A stretch of 64,000 nt of DNA from Kitasatospora sp. NA04385 (GCF_013364235.1 NZ_CP054919.1:3756701-3820700), one strand, 5' to 3'. Shown: positions 1 to 8,005, counted from the stretch's first letter. Notes: generated from the letters alone by a model not told the origin. Numbers and translations are program-made.

Positions 1-27
1 GGCCCTTCCACGCGAAGGGAAGCGCCC

Positions 28-456
28 ATGAGCGCCCCGCACGAACCGTACTTCGAGGCCGTCCTCGCCGCCCTCGGTGACCTCGCCGAGGGCGGTGAGT
101 CGTTCACCCAGTTCGACAGCGACGACGGCGAGGTCATGCTCACCGAGATCTACATCAGCGTCCCCCGTGGACCGGTCGGACTGGTGTGGACGCAGGTCAT
201 CGGCTGGCACTGGGGCTACGTGAACGACGACGGCTTCCTCAACAACACCGACGAACTGGTCCTCGGTCTGGTCGCCACCCCTGACATCATCACCGCCGCC
301 GTCCACGCCCTGCTCACCGGCGACTCGCACCTGTTGCCCCTGTCGGACCCGGCCCCCGAACCCACTGCCGACCAGCTCACCCCCGACCTCGCCCGCGCCG
401 TGGAAGAGGGCGACATCGACCACACCACCGCCGCCCAACTCTCCTACTACGCCTGA
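28..456 (+). CDS. Small acidic accessory protein of the integrative element
   Basis: A 142-residue acidic protein with no signal peptide or membrane segment. It is rich in Trp/Tyr in its middle (TQVIGWHWGYVND) and ends in an Ala/Asp-rich tail. The composition resembles small DUF6292-like proteins often seen near replication genes of actinomycete integrative elements, but that assignment is from memory and tentative. The ATG is preceded by GAAGGGAAG. The gene is followed by a strong hairpin (475-521), so it is probably transcribed separately from the gene at 552. Function unknown; the element context suggests an accessory or regulatory role. Confidence 0.65.
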   Translation: MSAPHEPYFEAVLAALGDLAEGGESFTQFDSDDGEVMLTEIYISVPRGPVGLVWTQVIGWHWGYVNDDGFLNNTDELVLGLVATPDIITAAVHALLTGDSHLLPLSDPAPEPTADQLTPDLARAVEEGDIDHTTAAQLSYYA

Positions 457-474
457 CCCCAGACACACCAAAAG

Positions 475-521
475 CCCCGCAGCAGCCGACCGATCTTGGC
501 AGAGAGACGGCTGCTGCGGGG
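475..521 (+). terminator. Terminator-like hairpin, 14-bp stem
   Basis: CCCCGCAGCAGCCG at 475-488 pairs perfectly with CGGCTGCTGCGGGG at 508-521 across a 19-base loop. It sits 18 bases after the stop of the first gene and 30 bases before the next start. No T-run follows, as is usual for streptomycete terminators. Confidence 0.7.
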
Positions 522-551
522 CCCAGTCCGCACAAGCGAACAGGAACCAGC

Positions 552-1145
552 ATGCCCAAGTTCAGCCCGTCCACGCTGGCTTTCGCCGACGACGTCGCCG
601 ACCGACGCGACGCCTCCGACGGCTTCTCGCGCTTCGGCGCCTACCTCGGCTACAACGCCAGCCTGCTGCACGAGGACGGCGACCTGCTCTCCGCCCAGCA
701 GTTCGCGTTCGCCGCCTGGCAGACCGCCACCGCCCCGGTCATGTCGCCGGGCTACGTCCGCGTCCGCCCCGACCTGCACTCCCTCACCCTCGTCAGCTAC
801 GGCGAGGACCTGGACCAGGTCGCCGTGCGCATCGACGTCCCCCTGCGCCACCACCAGCTCGCCGCCGCCCCGGACCACCGGCTGTCGGACTGGCAGCGCG
901 ACGTGTGGGCCACCGACGGCGCCTTCACCGCACTGGAAGAGCCCCGCCCCACCGGTCGCAGCGCGCTGCTGATCACCGCCACGCTCCTGCTGCCCGTTCC
1001 CACCTACGACCTGATCACCCCGACGGTCGCGGCACCCGGGCCTCGCATGACGATGCAGGCCAAGGACGCGGTCAACTCCCTGGTCGGCTTCGTGAACATG
1101 CACGCCCACCTGGTGAACGACCTCGCCGCCGGAGGCGTCCGATGA
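552..1145 (+). CDS. Hypothetical protein of the integrative element
   Basis: A 197-residue soluble protein I do not recognise. The N-terminal half contains FADDVADRRDASDGFSR and a Tyr-rich stretch, the middle has several hydrophobic beta-strand-like runs, and there are no Cys clusters or membrane segments. The ATG is preceded by GAACAGGAACC. Its TGA overlaps the next start (ATGA at 1142-1145), which implies translational coupling to the truncated gene that follows. Its position ahead of the primase-polymerase suggests it belongs to the element's accessory block. Function not assigned. Confidence 0.6.
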   Translation: MPKFSPSTLAFADDVADRRDASDGFSRFGAYLGYNASLLHEDGDLLSAQQFAFAAWQTATAPVMSPGYVRVRPDLHSLTLVSYGEDLDQVAVRIDVPLRHHQLAAAPDHRLSDWQRDVWATDGAFTALEEPRPTGRSALLITATLLLPVPTYDLITPTVAAPGPRMTMQAKDAVNSLVGFVNMHAHLVNDLAAGGVR

Positions 1146-1468
1146 GCACCCCCACGCAGCAGGCCCCGGTGATCCGCTCCTTCTCCTTCGGCGGTGGCGT
1201 GCAGTCCACCGCGGCTCTGGTGCTGGCCGCGCAGGGCCGCATCGACTACCGCACGTTCCTGTTCGCCAACGTCGGCGGCACCGTCCGTCTCCTCGCGGCA
1301 CCCGCCGACTCGGCCGAACTGCTGCTGCCCCCGCACCGTATCGCCGCCCTGCCCAAGCGGGCCCTCGACGCCTGGTGCCCTGCCTGCCGCGACGCCGCCC
1401 GCCTGCTGGCGCGCAAGGCTCAGCGGAGCATCGTCGCGGCCAGGCCGGACGCCCTCTTCGACCTGTGA
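1142..1468 (+). pseudogene. Chimeric remnant: N-terminus of a PAPS-reductase-like protein
   Basis: A 108-residue ORF. Residues 10-45 (SFSFGGGVQSTAALVLAAQG, then a TFLFANVG strand) match the nucleotide-binding N-terminus of phosphoadenosine-phosphosulfate-reductase-like proteins common in actinomycete elements and phages. Those proteins are normally about 300 residues long. After Val-Gly-Gly the similarity stops abruptly and the sequence becomes an unrelated Ala/Arg-rich tail with one CPAC pair. I infer an internal deletion that fused the start of this gene to the end of another. The start overlaps the preceding stop. Probably non-functional. Confidence 0.6.
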
Positions 1469-1523
1469 CCCGCCGACCGGCCCGCCGGTCAGCGGCGGGC
1501 TGGTCGGTCCGGAAGGACTCCGG

Positions 1524-2432
1524 ATGACCGATCCCACGCACTACCTGATCGCCGACGCGCTCCGGCTCGCGGCGGCGGGCGTGCCGGTGCTGCCGCTGCG
1601 CGAGGGCAAGGGGCCCCTGGGCAACTGCCGTGCCTGCGAGAAGATCAGCCCGACCCGCTCCCGGTGCGGCGGCCGGCCGAACATGCGCGCCCCCGGTCCC
1701 TGTGAGTGCCCGAGGCCGTGCCACGCCTGGGCCGCCGCCAGCACCGACCGACAGGTGATCCTGTCCAGGCCGTGGCTGGACGCCTGGCGCGAGGCCCGCG
1801 CCGTCGGCTACCACCCGGGCGGCGCCGGGTTGACCGTGCTCGACCTCGACCACGCGGACGCCGTCGCCTGGGCCCGCGAACACATGCCGCCCACCCGCAC
1901 CGTGGCGACCACCCGCGGGGAGCACTGGGTCTACCTCGGCGCCATGCCGTCCTCCAACGGTGTCCGGCCTGGGGTGGACGTCAAGTCGCTGATGCAGTAC
2001 GCCCGTTGGCTCGGCACCGGCACCGGCACGATGACCCGCCTCACCGACGCCGTCCGCGCGCTGGTGGTCCGGGCTGAAGAGGCCAACCCCGCCCCGATCG
2101 GCGGGCGGTTGGCCTCTTCCAGCCCCGCCCCGTGGTCGCGGAACGTCGCCACCGGCTGCCGCCACACCGAGCGCTACGTCACCGACGGCCTGAACCGCGG
2201 CCTGGCGAAGATCCGTGCGCTGCCCGAGTCCGGCGCCGGATCGCAGACCTTCGGCGTCGCCCGCTTCCTCGCCGCCCAGCACGCCCACTGCCCCGGGCCC
2301 TGCGGCCTGGACGCCATCGCCGCCCACCTCATCGCCGCCGCCGCCTCCGTCGGCGTCCCCGACGACTACGCCGCCCGTGCCGTCACCAGGGGCTTCGAAG
2401 CCGCCAACTCCTTCACCAGCAACGCTCGTTAG
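1524..2432 (+). CDS. Bifunctional DNA primase/polymerase (Prim-Pol), N-terminal type
   Basis: A 302-residue protein of the archaeo-eukaryotic primase-polymerase family, predicted to prime and start replication of the excised element. Visible hallmarks are the N-terminal ALRLAAAGVPVLPL segment, a Cys-rich insert (NCRACEK, CECPRPCHAW, about residues 33-70), and the acidic catalytic pair in LTVLDLDHADA near residue 105. A Gly/Thr-rich GTGTGTMTR segment follows. The C-terminal third (residues 195-302) looks like a helical PriCT-type region. The ATG at 1524 has GGAAGGACTCCGG upstream. It lies 41 bases before the DUF3631 gene, and the pair forms the element's replication module. Confidence 0.85.
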   Translation: MTDPTHYLIADALRLAAAGVPVLPLREGKGPLGNCRACEKISPTRSRCGGRPNMRAPGPCECPRPCHAWAAASTDRQVILSRPWLDAWREARAVGYHPGGAGLTVLDLDHADAVAWAREHMPPTRTVATTRGEHWVYLGAMPSSNGVRPGVDVKSLMQYARWLGTGTGTMTRLTDAVRALVVRAEEANPAPIGGRLASSSPAPWSRNVATGCRHTERYVTDGLNRGLAKIRALPESGAGSQTFGVARFLAAQHAHCPGPCGLDAIAAHLIAAAASVGVPDDYAARAVTRGFEAANSFTSNAR

Positions 2433-2473
2433 GCCCGACGGCCCGCCCGCGAACAACCAGGAGACCACCCCCG

Positions 2474-3730
2474 ATGACCGAACACACCCCGCCCCACACC
2501 GCCCCCGACGGGCCCGAGGACGGCGCCGCCCTCTTGGACGACGTGGAGAAGCACCACCGCCGCTTCAACGTCTTCCCCAGCGAGGCCGCGTTCGTCGCCG
2601 TGGTGCTGTGGGACGCCCACACCCACCTCCTCGACGCGTTCGAGTCCACCCCCAGGATCGCGTTCCTCTCCCCCGAGCCCGGCTCCGGCAAGACCCGCGC
2701 GCTGGAGATCATCGAGACGCTCACCCCGCGCCCGATGCTCACCACCGACGTCAGCCCGGCCGCGCTGTTCCGCTCCGTCTCCGACCCCGAGGCCCGCCCG
2801 ACCGTGCTGTTCGACGAGGTCGACACCACCTTCGGGCCCAAGGCCGCCGGCAACGAGGACCTGCGCGGACTCATCAACTCCGGCCACCGCCGCTCCGGCG
2901 TCGTCCTGCGCTGCGTCGGCGACGGCAACACCCAGACCGTCCAGCGCTTCCCCGTCTACGCCGCACTCGCCATGGGCGGACTCGGCGACCTCCCCGACAC
3001 GATCATGAGCCGCTCCGTCATCATCCGGATGCGCCGCCGCGCCCCCAACGAGAAGGTCGAACCCTTCCGCGAGCGCGTCCACGCCGCCCAGGGCCACGCC
3101 CTGCGCAAGCGCCTCGCTGCCTGGGCCGACAGCGTCCGGGACAAGCTCCAGGACGTCTGGCCCGAGCTGCCCGAGGGCATCAGCGACCGCCCCGCCGACG
3201 TCTGGGAGCCCCTGCTCGCCGTCGCCGACGCCGCCGGCGGCCACTGGCCCGCCCGCGCCCGCGCCGCCTGCGTCCAGCTCGTCACCGCCGCCCGCGCCAA
3301 CGACAAGGGCAGCGTCGGTATCCGGCTGCTGACCGACCTGCGCGACATCTTCGGGCCCGCCGAACGCATGCTCACCTCCGACCTGCTCGGCAAGCTCGCC
3401 GAACTGGACGACGCGCCGTGGGCCGACCTCGACGGCAAGCCCATCGTCGCCCGCGCGCTCGCCCGCATGCTCGGCGACTACGTCACCGTCGACGGCGACC
3501 CCATCAAGCCCCGCAACATCAAGACCGGCCCCAAGTCCGTCGCCAAGGGCTACTACGCCTCCGACCTCGCCGACGCCTGGACGCGTTACTGCCAGCCCGC
3601 CCCCGAGGTGTCCGCTACCGCCGCTTCTCCCGCTACCTCCCAGGTCAGGGCCCTGTTCTCGGTAGCGGAACCGGTAGCGGTAGCGGATGCCGACCCGACT
3701 TCCGCCACCGAGCAGAGCATCGCCCGATAG
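2474..3730 (+). CDS. DUF3631-type P-loop ATPase, replication partner of the Prim-Pol
   Basis: A 418-residue protein with Walker A in SPEPGSGKTRALE (about residue 68) and Walker B in TVLFDEVDTTF (about residue 113). An Arg-rich SRSVIIRMRRR segment near residue 180 may hold the arginine finger. The C-terminal domain (about 280-370) contains KPRNIKTGPKSVAKGYYASDL, typical of DUF3631 proteins. The ATG at 2474 is used because a longer in-frame upstream extension is only an antisense-like Arg/Pro-rich read-through. The last 40 codons overlap the left part of the heptamer repeat array, so the tail reads VAEPVAVADAD. Presumably the helicase or loader of the element. Confidence 0.85.
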   Translation: MTEHTPPHTAPDGPEDGAALLDDVEKHHRRFNVFPSEAAFVAVVLWDAHTHLLDAFESTPRIAFLSPEPGSGKTRALEIIETLTPRPMLTTDVSPAALFRSVSDPEARPTVLFDEVDTTFGPKAAGNEDLRGLINSGHRRSGVVLRCVGDGNTQTVQRFPVYAALAMGGLGDLPDTIMSRSVIIRMRRRAPNEKVEPFRERVHAAQGHALRKRLAAWADSVRDKLQDVWPELPEGISDRPADVWEPLLAVADAAGGHWPARARAACVQLVTAARANDKGSVGIRLLTDLRDIFGPAERMLTSDLLGKLAELDDAPWADLDGKPIVARALARMLGDYVTVDGDPIKPRNIKTGPKSVAKGYYASDLADAWTRYCQPAPEVSATAASPATSQVRALFSVAEPVAVADADPTSATEQSIAR

Positions 3731-3848
3731 TAATCACCTGCCGCTCCCGGTAGCCACCGGAAGCGGCACCGATCCGCTACCGCTACCTGAAGCGCTACCC
3801 GCTACAAGCCCTTGACCAGGGAAGTAGCGGACGTAGCGGCGGTAGCGG
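3612..3848. repeat. GTAGCGG/CCGCTAC heptamer array, candidate origin (iterons)
   Basis: Eleven exact heptamers lie within 237 bases. GTAGCGG occurs at 3662, 3674, 3680, 3824, 3833 and 3842. Its complement CCGCTAC occurs at 3612, 3630, 3774, 3780 and 3799, and a one-mismatch copy lies at 3792. They form two blocks, each with complement-strand copies on the left and direct copies on the right. The last three direct copies have an exact 9-bp period. The array begins inside the DUF3631 gene and ends 51 bases before the excisionase. Iteron-like arrays beside replication genes are typical origins or initiator sites; origin function here is inferred. Confidence 0.75.
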
Positions 3849-3899
3849 ACCTCAAGAAAGAGAGGGCGAAAGCCCAAGATCCCGATTGAGGAGCCGCAC

Positions 3900-4094
3900 A
3901 TGCCCAACCCGGAGACGAAGCTCAAGCTCGCCGCCGTCCTCGAAGAACTCGACATGTCCCGCTCGGCCTTCTACCGCATGGTCGCCCGCGGCAAGGGCCC
4001 GAAACTCCTGAAGCTGCCGAACGGTCAGATCCGCGTCCGGCGCTCGGACCTCGACGCCTGGTGGATCGCGCAGGAGCAGAGCACCGCAGCCTGA
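3900..4094 (+). CDS. xis: Excisionase (helix-turn-helix, Xis-like)
   Basis: A 64-residue basic protein. It has the pattern of excisionase/MerR-like DNA-binding proteins: a helix-turn-helix (LEELDMSRSAFYRMVARG, residues 13-30) followed by a wing (LKLPNGQIRVRRSDLDAWW). Such proteins bind attachment-site DNA and direct the integrase toward excision. It lies immediately upstream of the integrase, the standard xis-int order. A GC-rich hairpin separates the two. The ATG follows GAGGAGCCGCAC. Confidence 0.9.
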   Translation: MPNPETKLKLAAVLEELDMSRSAFYRMVARGKGPKLLKLPNGQIRVRRSDLDAWWIAQEQSTAA

Positions 4095-4111
4095 CCACCC
4101 TTCAACTCGTA

Positions 4112-4135
4112 GGGGCCCCGGGATGCCGGGGCCCC
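4112..4135 (+). promoter_or_regulatory. 10-bp hairpin between xis and int
   Basis: GGGGCCCCGG (4112-4121) pairs with CCGGGGCCCC (4126-4135) around a GATG loop. It lies 17 bases after the xis stop and 15 bases before the integrase TTG. It could terminate or attenuate transcription from xis into int, or mask the ribosome site CAGGAG; there is no T-run. Confidence 0.6.
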
Positions 4136-4150
4136 TCTCAGGAGTACCTC

Positions 4151-5563
4151 TTGCTGACCTACGACGTCCGCCTCTACACGATCCGCAAGCGAGAGGGGCG
4201 CCGGCGCCCGTTCGAACTCCGTTGGAAGGTCGGATCGGAGGGCCACTCGAAGAGCTTCGTCACGAAGACGCTGGCCATCGGCCGGTTGTCCGAGCTGAAG
4301 ACGGCGATGAAGAACGGCGAGCAGTTCGACGAGGAGACCGGACTCCCGGTCTCCGAGCTGGAGGCGCTGCGGGCGAAGGAAGCGCCGCCGGAGGAGACCT
4401 GGTTCGGCCACGCGGTGAAGCACGTCTCGATGAAGTGGCCCGACGACTCCGCCAAGGAGCGCTCGGCCCGTGCAGATGGCCTCGCGACGCTCACGCCCGC
4501 GCTGGTCACGGACCCCCGCGGCGGCCCGCCGCCCCGGGTGCTGCGGCGGGCGCTGAGCTGCTGGGCGTTCAACTTCTCGCCGCAGAAGGGCGACCCGCCG
4601 CCCGAGATCGCCGCGGCGTTGGAGTGGATCGCCGAGCGGTCGCTGCCCATCTCCCGGTTGGACGAGTCCGACGTGATCCGGGAGGCGCTCACCGCCATCA
4701 CGCTGAAGCTGGACGGCACCCGAGCTGCGGACAACACGATCCGCCGGAAGTACTCCACCTTCAGCGGCGCCCTGCGCTACGCGGTGGAGCGGCGGTTCTT
4801 CACCGCCAACCCGCTGAGCTTCATCGACTGGTCGCCGCCGGAGACCGACTCCGAGATCGACTGGCGCTACGTCCCGGGGCCCCGCCAGGCGCGGGAGCTG
4901 GTCGACGCCGTCGCCACGCTCGGCACTCGCGGTCGGCACATGTCGACCCTGTACGGCGCCACCAACTGGATCGCCACCCGCCCCTCGGAGGCGGTGAACC
5001 TGCGGAGGGAGGACTGCCACCTGCCGGCCGAGGGATGGGGGTCGGCCGTGCTGGCGAAGACCTCACCGCGGGTCGGCTCCCGGTGGACGGACGACGGCAA
5101 GACCTACGAGGAGCGCGGGTTGAAGCATCGGGCCCGGAACTCCACCCGGACGGTGCCGATCCCGCCGGTCTACGTGCAGCGGCTCCGTGCGCACGTGGAG
5201 GAGTTCGGGCTCGGCCTGGACGGGCGGCTGTTCCAGTCGGCGACCGGCGGGCTGGTTTCCACCAAGGAGTACTCGGACGTCTGGAAGGAGGCCCGGCAGC
5301 TGGTCCTGCCGCCGCACCAGCTGGAGACCCCGCTGGCCGAGACTCCGGGCAAGCTGCGGGCCACCTGCGTCTCGGGCTGGATCGCCTCCGGGGTGGACCC
5401 GACCGAGGTGGCGTACCGGGCCGGGCACAGCGTGGCGGTGCTGTTCCACTTCTACGCCAAGGTGCTGAACGGCCGGCGGGAGCAGGCCAACGAGCTGATC
5501 CAGCGGTTCCTGGACGCCGAGTACGGGCTCGAATCCGGCCCACACCTGGCCCACGAACACTGA
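4151..5563 (+). CDS. int: Tyrosine site-specific integrase
   Basis: A 470-residue tyrosine recombinase. The SAM-like core-binding domain lies at about residues 90-250 and the catalytic domain at 265-450. Box I Arg is in WIATRPSEAVNL. The box II region is KLRATCVSGWIASG, with Lys at the usual first His position. The second His is in AGHSVAV and the nucleophile Tyr in FHFYAKVL. I chose TTG at 4151 because CAGGAG lies 10 bases upstream; longer in-frame starts run back through the hairpin into xis. It ends 104 bases before the tRNA-Ser gene, consistent with integration into the tRNA 3' end. Confidence 0.92.
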   Translation: MLTYDVRLYTIRKREGRRRPFELRWKVGSEGHSKSFVTKTLAIGRLSELKTAMKNGEQFDEETGLPVSELEALRAKEAPPEETWFGHAVKHVSMKWPDDSAKERSARADGLATLTPALVTDPRGGPPPRVLRRALSCWAFNFSPQKGDPPPEIAAALEWIAERSLPISRLDESDVIREALTAITLKLDGTRAADNTIRRKYSTFSGALRYAVERRFFTANPLSFIDWSPPETDSEIDWRYVPGPRQARELVDAVATLGTRGRHMSTLYGATNWIATRPSEAVNLRREDCHLPAEGWGSAVLAKTSPRVGSRWTDDGKTYEERGLKHRARNSTRTVPIPPVYVQRLRAHVEEFGLGLDGRLFQSATGGLVSTKEYSDVWKEARQLVLPPHQLETPLAETPGKLRATCVSGWIASGVDPTEVAYRAGHSVAVLFHFYAKVLNGRREQANELIQRFLDAEYGLESGPHLAHEH

Positions 5564-5604
5564 CCGAGCCCGGCACAGGGGTGGGACAGCCCGGCACGGA
5601 ACGA

Positions 5605-5645
5605 GTCAGGGCGGGTACCAGAATCTCTCCGGTACCCGCCCTGAC
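5605..5645. terminator. 15-bp bidirectional terminator between int and tRNA-Ser
   Basis: GTCAGGGCGGGTACC (5605-5619) is perfectly complementary to GGTACCCGCCCTGAC (5631-5645) with an 11-base loop. It lies 21 bases beyond the 3' end of the minus-strand tRNA and 41 bases after the integrase stop, so it can serve both. Confidence 0.8.
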
Positions 5646-5666
5646 CTGGCTGTTCAGCCACCTGCG

Positions 5667-5752
5667 CGGAGGGTGTGGGATTTGAACCCACGGTGGCGCG
5701 AGGCCACGACAGTTTTCAAGACTGGTCCCTTAGGCCGCTCGGGCAACCCTCC
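5667..5752 (-). tRNA. tRNA-Ser (anticodon UGA), element insertion site
   Basis: Read on the minus strand, the gene runs from GGAGGGTTGCCC at 5752 to a CCCTCC acceptor strand and a G discriminator at 5667. The acceptor stem is 7 bp, and a long variable arm and a GGTTCAAATCC T-arm are present. The anticodon loop is CUUGAAA, giving UGA, which reads UCA. CCA is not encoded. Its 3' end faces the integrase, the usual geometry for an element that rebuilds the tRNA on insertion. Confidence 0.95.
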
Positions 5753-5813
5753 TAGGTGGAGGCCAGCCTAACGGGTCGGAGCGGCCCGGGTGCACACCGT
5801 TTCGGGGTGGGGG

Positions 5814-7538
5814 TCAGTTGTCGCCCTTGCGTTCGCCGAGGGTGACGGTGGTCTTGGCGGTCTTGCCGTCGCGCTTGTACTCGACCTCGACCTTCTCGCC
5901 GGGCTTGTGCGTCCAGATCTCGCTGACCAGGGTGGGGCCGCTGTCGATGGAGATGCCGCCGAGCTTGGTGATGACGTCGCCGGCCTTGAGACCGGCCTGG
6001 TCGGCGGGGCCGCCGGGGGTGACGGCCGGGGTGCCCTGGACGGCGGTGGTGGAGATCTGGGCGCCGTCGCCGTTGTAGTTGTCGTTGCGCAGGACGCCGA
6101 GGATCGCGTAGACGGGGGTGCCGTCCTTGATCAGGGTCTGGGCGACCCACTTGGCCTGGTTGATCGGGATGGCGAAGCCGAGGCCGATGGAGCCGGCCCG
6201 GCCGTTGCCGCTGGTGTTGGACTGGATCGCGGAGTTGATGCCGATCACCGAGCCGCCGGCGTCGAGCAGCGGGCCGCCGGAGTTGCCCGGGTTGATCGAG
6301 GCGTCGGTCTGCAGGGCGTTCATGTAGGAGGCCTGCGCGCCGGTCTCGTCGCCGGAGGCCACCGGGCGGTCCTTGGCCGAGATGATGCCGGTGGTGACGG
6401 TGCCCTCCAGGCCGTAGGGGGCGCCGATCGCGATGGTGGCGTCGCCGATGGCGACCTTGTCGGAGTCGCCGAGCGGCAGCGGGTTGAGCTTGTCGGTCGG
6501 CGGGTCGTCCAGGCGGACGACCGCGACGTCGTAGCCCTGGGCGCGGCCGACCACCGAGGCGCTGTACGAGGAGCCGTCGGAGAACTTGACGGTGAGCTTG
6601 CCGCCGTTGGCGGCGGGGGCGACCACGTGGTTGTTGGTGAGGATGTGGCCCTCGGTGTCGAAGACGAACCCGGTGCCGGTGCCGGACTCGCTGGAGCCCT
6701 CGGCCTTGATGGTGACGGTGGACGGCAGCGCCTTCGCGGCGATCCCGGCGACGGACTCGGGGGCCCGGTCGAGGTTCTTGTGGGTGTCGCCGACGGTGAC
6801 GGTGGTGCTGCTGTGGCTGGCGCCGCTGCCGCCGCCGTTGCGGCCGTTGTCGGTGACGGAGGCGCCGATCGCGCCGCCGGCCAGGCCCGCCACCAGGGCG
6901 ACGGCCGCGACCAGGGCGACCAGCGAGCCGCGCTTGCGCTTCCCGGGACCGCCGGCCCCGGGCTGCGGCGCGCCCCACGGGGTGCCGGGGCCGCCGGTGC
7001 CGGCGCCGCCCGCCGGGGCCGAGCCGGACGGGTGGCCCCAGCCGCCGACCGGCTGGCCGGCGCCGAACGGGTGGTGCGGCTGCTGGGGGGCGGACGGGTC
7101 GCCGGGGGCGGCCTGGCCCTCCTGCAGCACGGGCGAGGTCACGGTGGGCGCGGCGGACGCGGGCAGCGCCGCTTCGACCGCGGTGGCGGCCCCGTCCGGA
7201 CGCGCGTACGGGCTGACCGGCTCGGCCGCCGCGCCGTACGGGTGCTGGAACGGCGGCGGCGCGTCCACCGGAGCGGCCGGGGCGACGGGCGCGGGCGCGG
7301 CGGGCGCGGCGGCTGCGGGCGCGGCGGCCGGGGCCGCGTCCGGCACCACCTTGCCGAGCTGGATGGTCTGCTCGGCCGCGGGCACCGGCGGGGCCGGGGG
7401 CAGCACCGGCGGCGGCGCGTCCAGGTAGGCGGGGGCGGGCGCGGCGGGCGTACCGGAGCCGGCGGCCACCGCCTCGGTGCCGGTGGGCCCGGTGGCCTTC
7501 TCCGGCGGGGTGGTACCACTCGCGTGCTCGGTGCTCAC
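5814..7538 (-). CDS. Membrane-anchored HtrA/DegP-type serine protease with PDZ domain
   Basis: A 574-residue S1C protease. Residues 1-200 are a disordered Pro/Ala-rich cytoplasmic region. A transmembrane helix (VALVAAVALVAGLAGG) follows at about 203-225. The trypsin-like domain has catalytic His in LTNNHVV (about 304), Asp in YDVAVVRL (about 337) and Ser in NPGNSGGPL (about 419). A C-terminal PDZ domain lies at about 490-570. The protease faces the cell exterior, where such enzymes handle misfolded secreted proteins. GTG at 7538 is chosen because GGAGG lies 7 bases upstream. It is the first chromosomal gene past the tRNA-Ser and is transcribed toward it. Confidence 0.93.
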   Translation of the reverse strand: MSTEHASGTTPPEKATGPTGTEAVAAGSGTPAAPAPAYLDAPPPVLPPAPPVPAAEQTIQLGKVVPDAAPAAAPAAAAPAAPAPVAPAAPVDAPPPFQHPYGAAAEPVSPYARPDGAATAVEAALPASAAPTVTSPVLQEGQAAPGDPSAPQQPHHPFGAGQPVGGWGHPSGSAPAGGAGTGGPGTPWGAPQPGAGGPGKRKRGSLVALVAAVALVAGLAGGAIGASVTDNGRNGGGSGASHSSTTVTVGDTHKNLDRAPESVAGIAAKALPSTVTIKAEGSSESGTGTGFVFDTEGHILTNNHVVAPAANGGKLTVKFSDGSSYSASVVGRAQGYDVAVVRLDDPPTDKLNPLPLGDSDKVAIGDATIAIGAPYGLEGTVTTGIISAKDRPVASGDETGAQASYMNALQTDASINPGNSGGPLLDAGGSVIGINSAIQSNTSGNGRAGSIGLGFAIPINQAKWVAQTLIKDGTPVYAILGVLRNDNYNGDGAQISTTAVQGTPAVTPGGPADQAGLKAGDVITKLGGISIDSGPTLVSEIWTHKPGEKVEVEYKRDGKTAKTTVTLGERKGDN

Positions 7539-7688
7539 GGACGACCTCCATCGCTGAACAGAACCTTCGGCCGCGAACCGCGGCGCCGGGGTCACGGTTC
7601 ACAACCTCGGGGCACAGTTTTTCCTATACCGGATTCGGACACCGTAAGCGGGCCCCTGAAGAAATCATGAGAAGCCTTAGCCCGCTCT

Positions 7689-7760
7689 GACATGCACAGC
7701 GACATGCACAGCGACATGCCCGGTGACGCGCCCAGTGACACGCCCCGCGACCTGCGCGGC
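7689..7760. repeat. Six degenerate 12-bp tandem units
   Basis: GACATGCACAGC (7689-7700) is repeated exactly at 7701-7712. It is followed by GACATGCCCGGT, GACGCGCCCAGT, GACACGCCCCGC and GACCTGCGCGGC in the same register. A 50-codon ORF (7692-7844, plus strand) would read the units as D-M-H-S, D-M-H-S, D-M-P-G and so on, ending in a CPRCG pair. It has no ribosome site and overlaps the promoter of the next gene, so I do not call it a gene. Confidence 0.6.
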
Positions 7761-7818
7761 AGCGGGCCCGGCGGCGGGCCGGACGGCTGCCCGCGATGCG
7801 GACGGACCGCCCCCGGTC

Positions 7819-7847
7819 TTGGCGTTCCCCCGTCCGGAGGCTAGCCT
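7819..7847 (+). promoter_or_regulatory. Promoter of the TPP-riboswitch/transporter transcript
   Basis: TTGGCG at 7819-7824 and TAGCCT at 7842-7847 are separated by exactly 17 bases, a good match to the vegetative HrdB-type promoter. Transcription would start near 7854, about 20 bases before the riboswitch aptamer. Confidence 0.65.
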
Positions 7848-7870
7848 GTCGCTCCTGTAAACCGAAGAAC

Positions 7871-7997
7871 GTCGCGGGAGCTTGGACCAGCCAGGCTGAG
7901 AGTGCGCCGGTTCGACCGTAGGGCATGGCGGTGACGCCACCACGGCCGAGGGGGCGCTGACCGCCGGAACCTGTCCGGGTAATGCCGGCGTAGGGAG
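7871..7997 (+). promoter_or_regulatory. TPP riboswitch (THI box)
   Basis: Two conserved halves of the thiamin-pyrophosphate aptamer are visible. CCAGGCTGAGAGTGCGCC (about 7890-7907) is the pyrimidine-sensing CUGAGA loop. GAACCTGTCC followed by GGGTAATGCCGGCGTAGGGA (to 7996) is the pyrophosphate-sensing arm. The arm between them is long and GC-rich. It ends nine bases before the ATG of the transporter, leaving no room for a terminator, so repression is probably by occluding the ribosome site (GGGAG). Confidence 0.93.
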
Positions 7998-8005
7998 TAT
8001 CGGCC

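Noticed and set aside
7692..7844. 50-codon ORF with D-x-x-x repeats and a CPRCG pair
   Set aside because: No ribosome site and it overlaps the TTGGCG/TAGCCT promoter of the riboswitch transcript.
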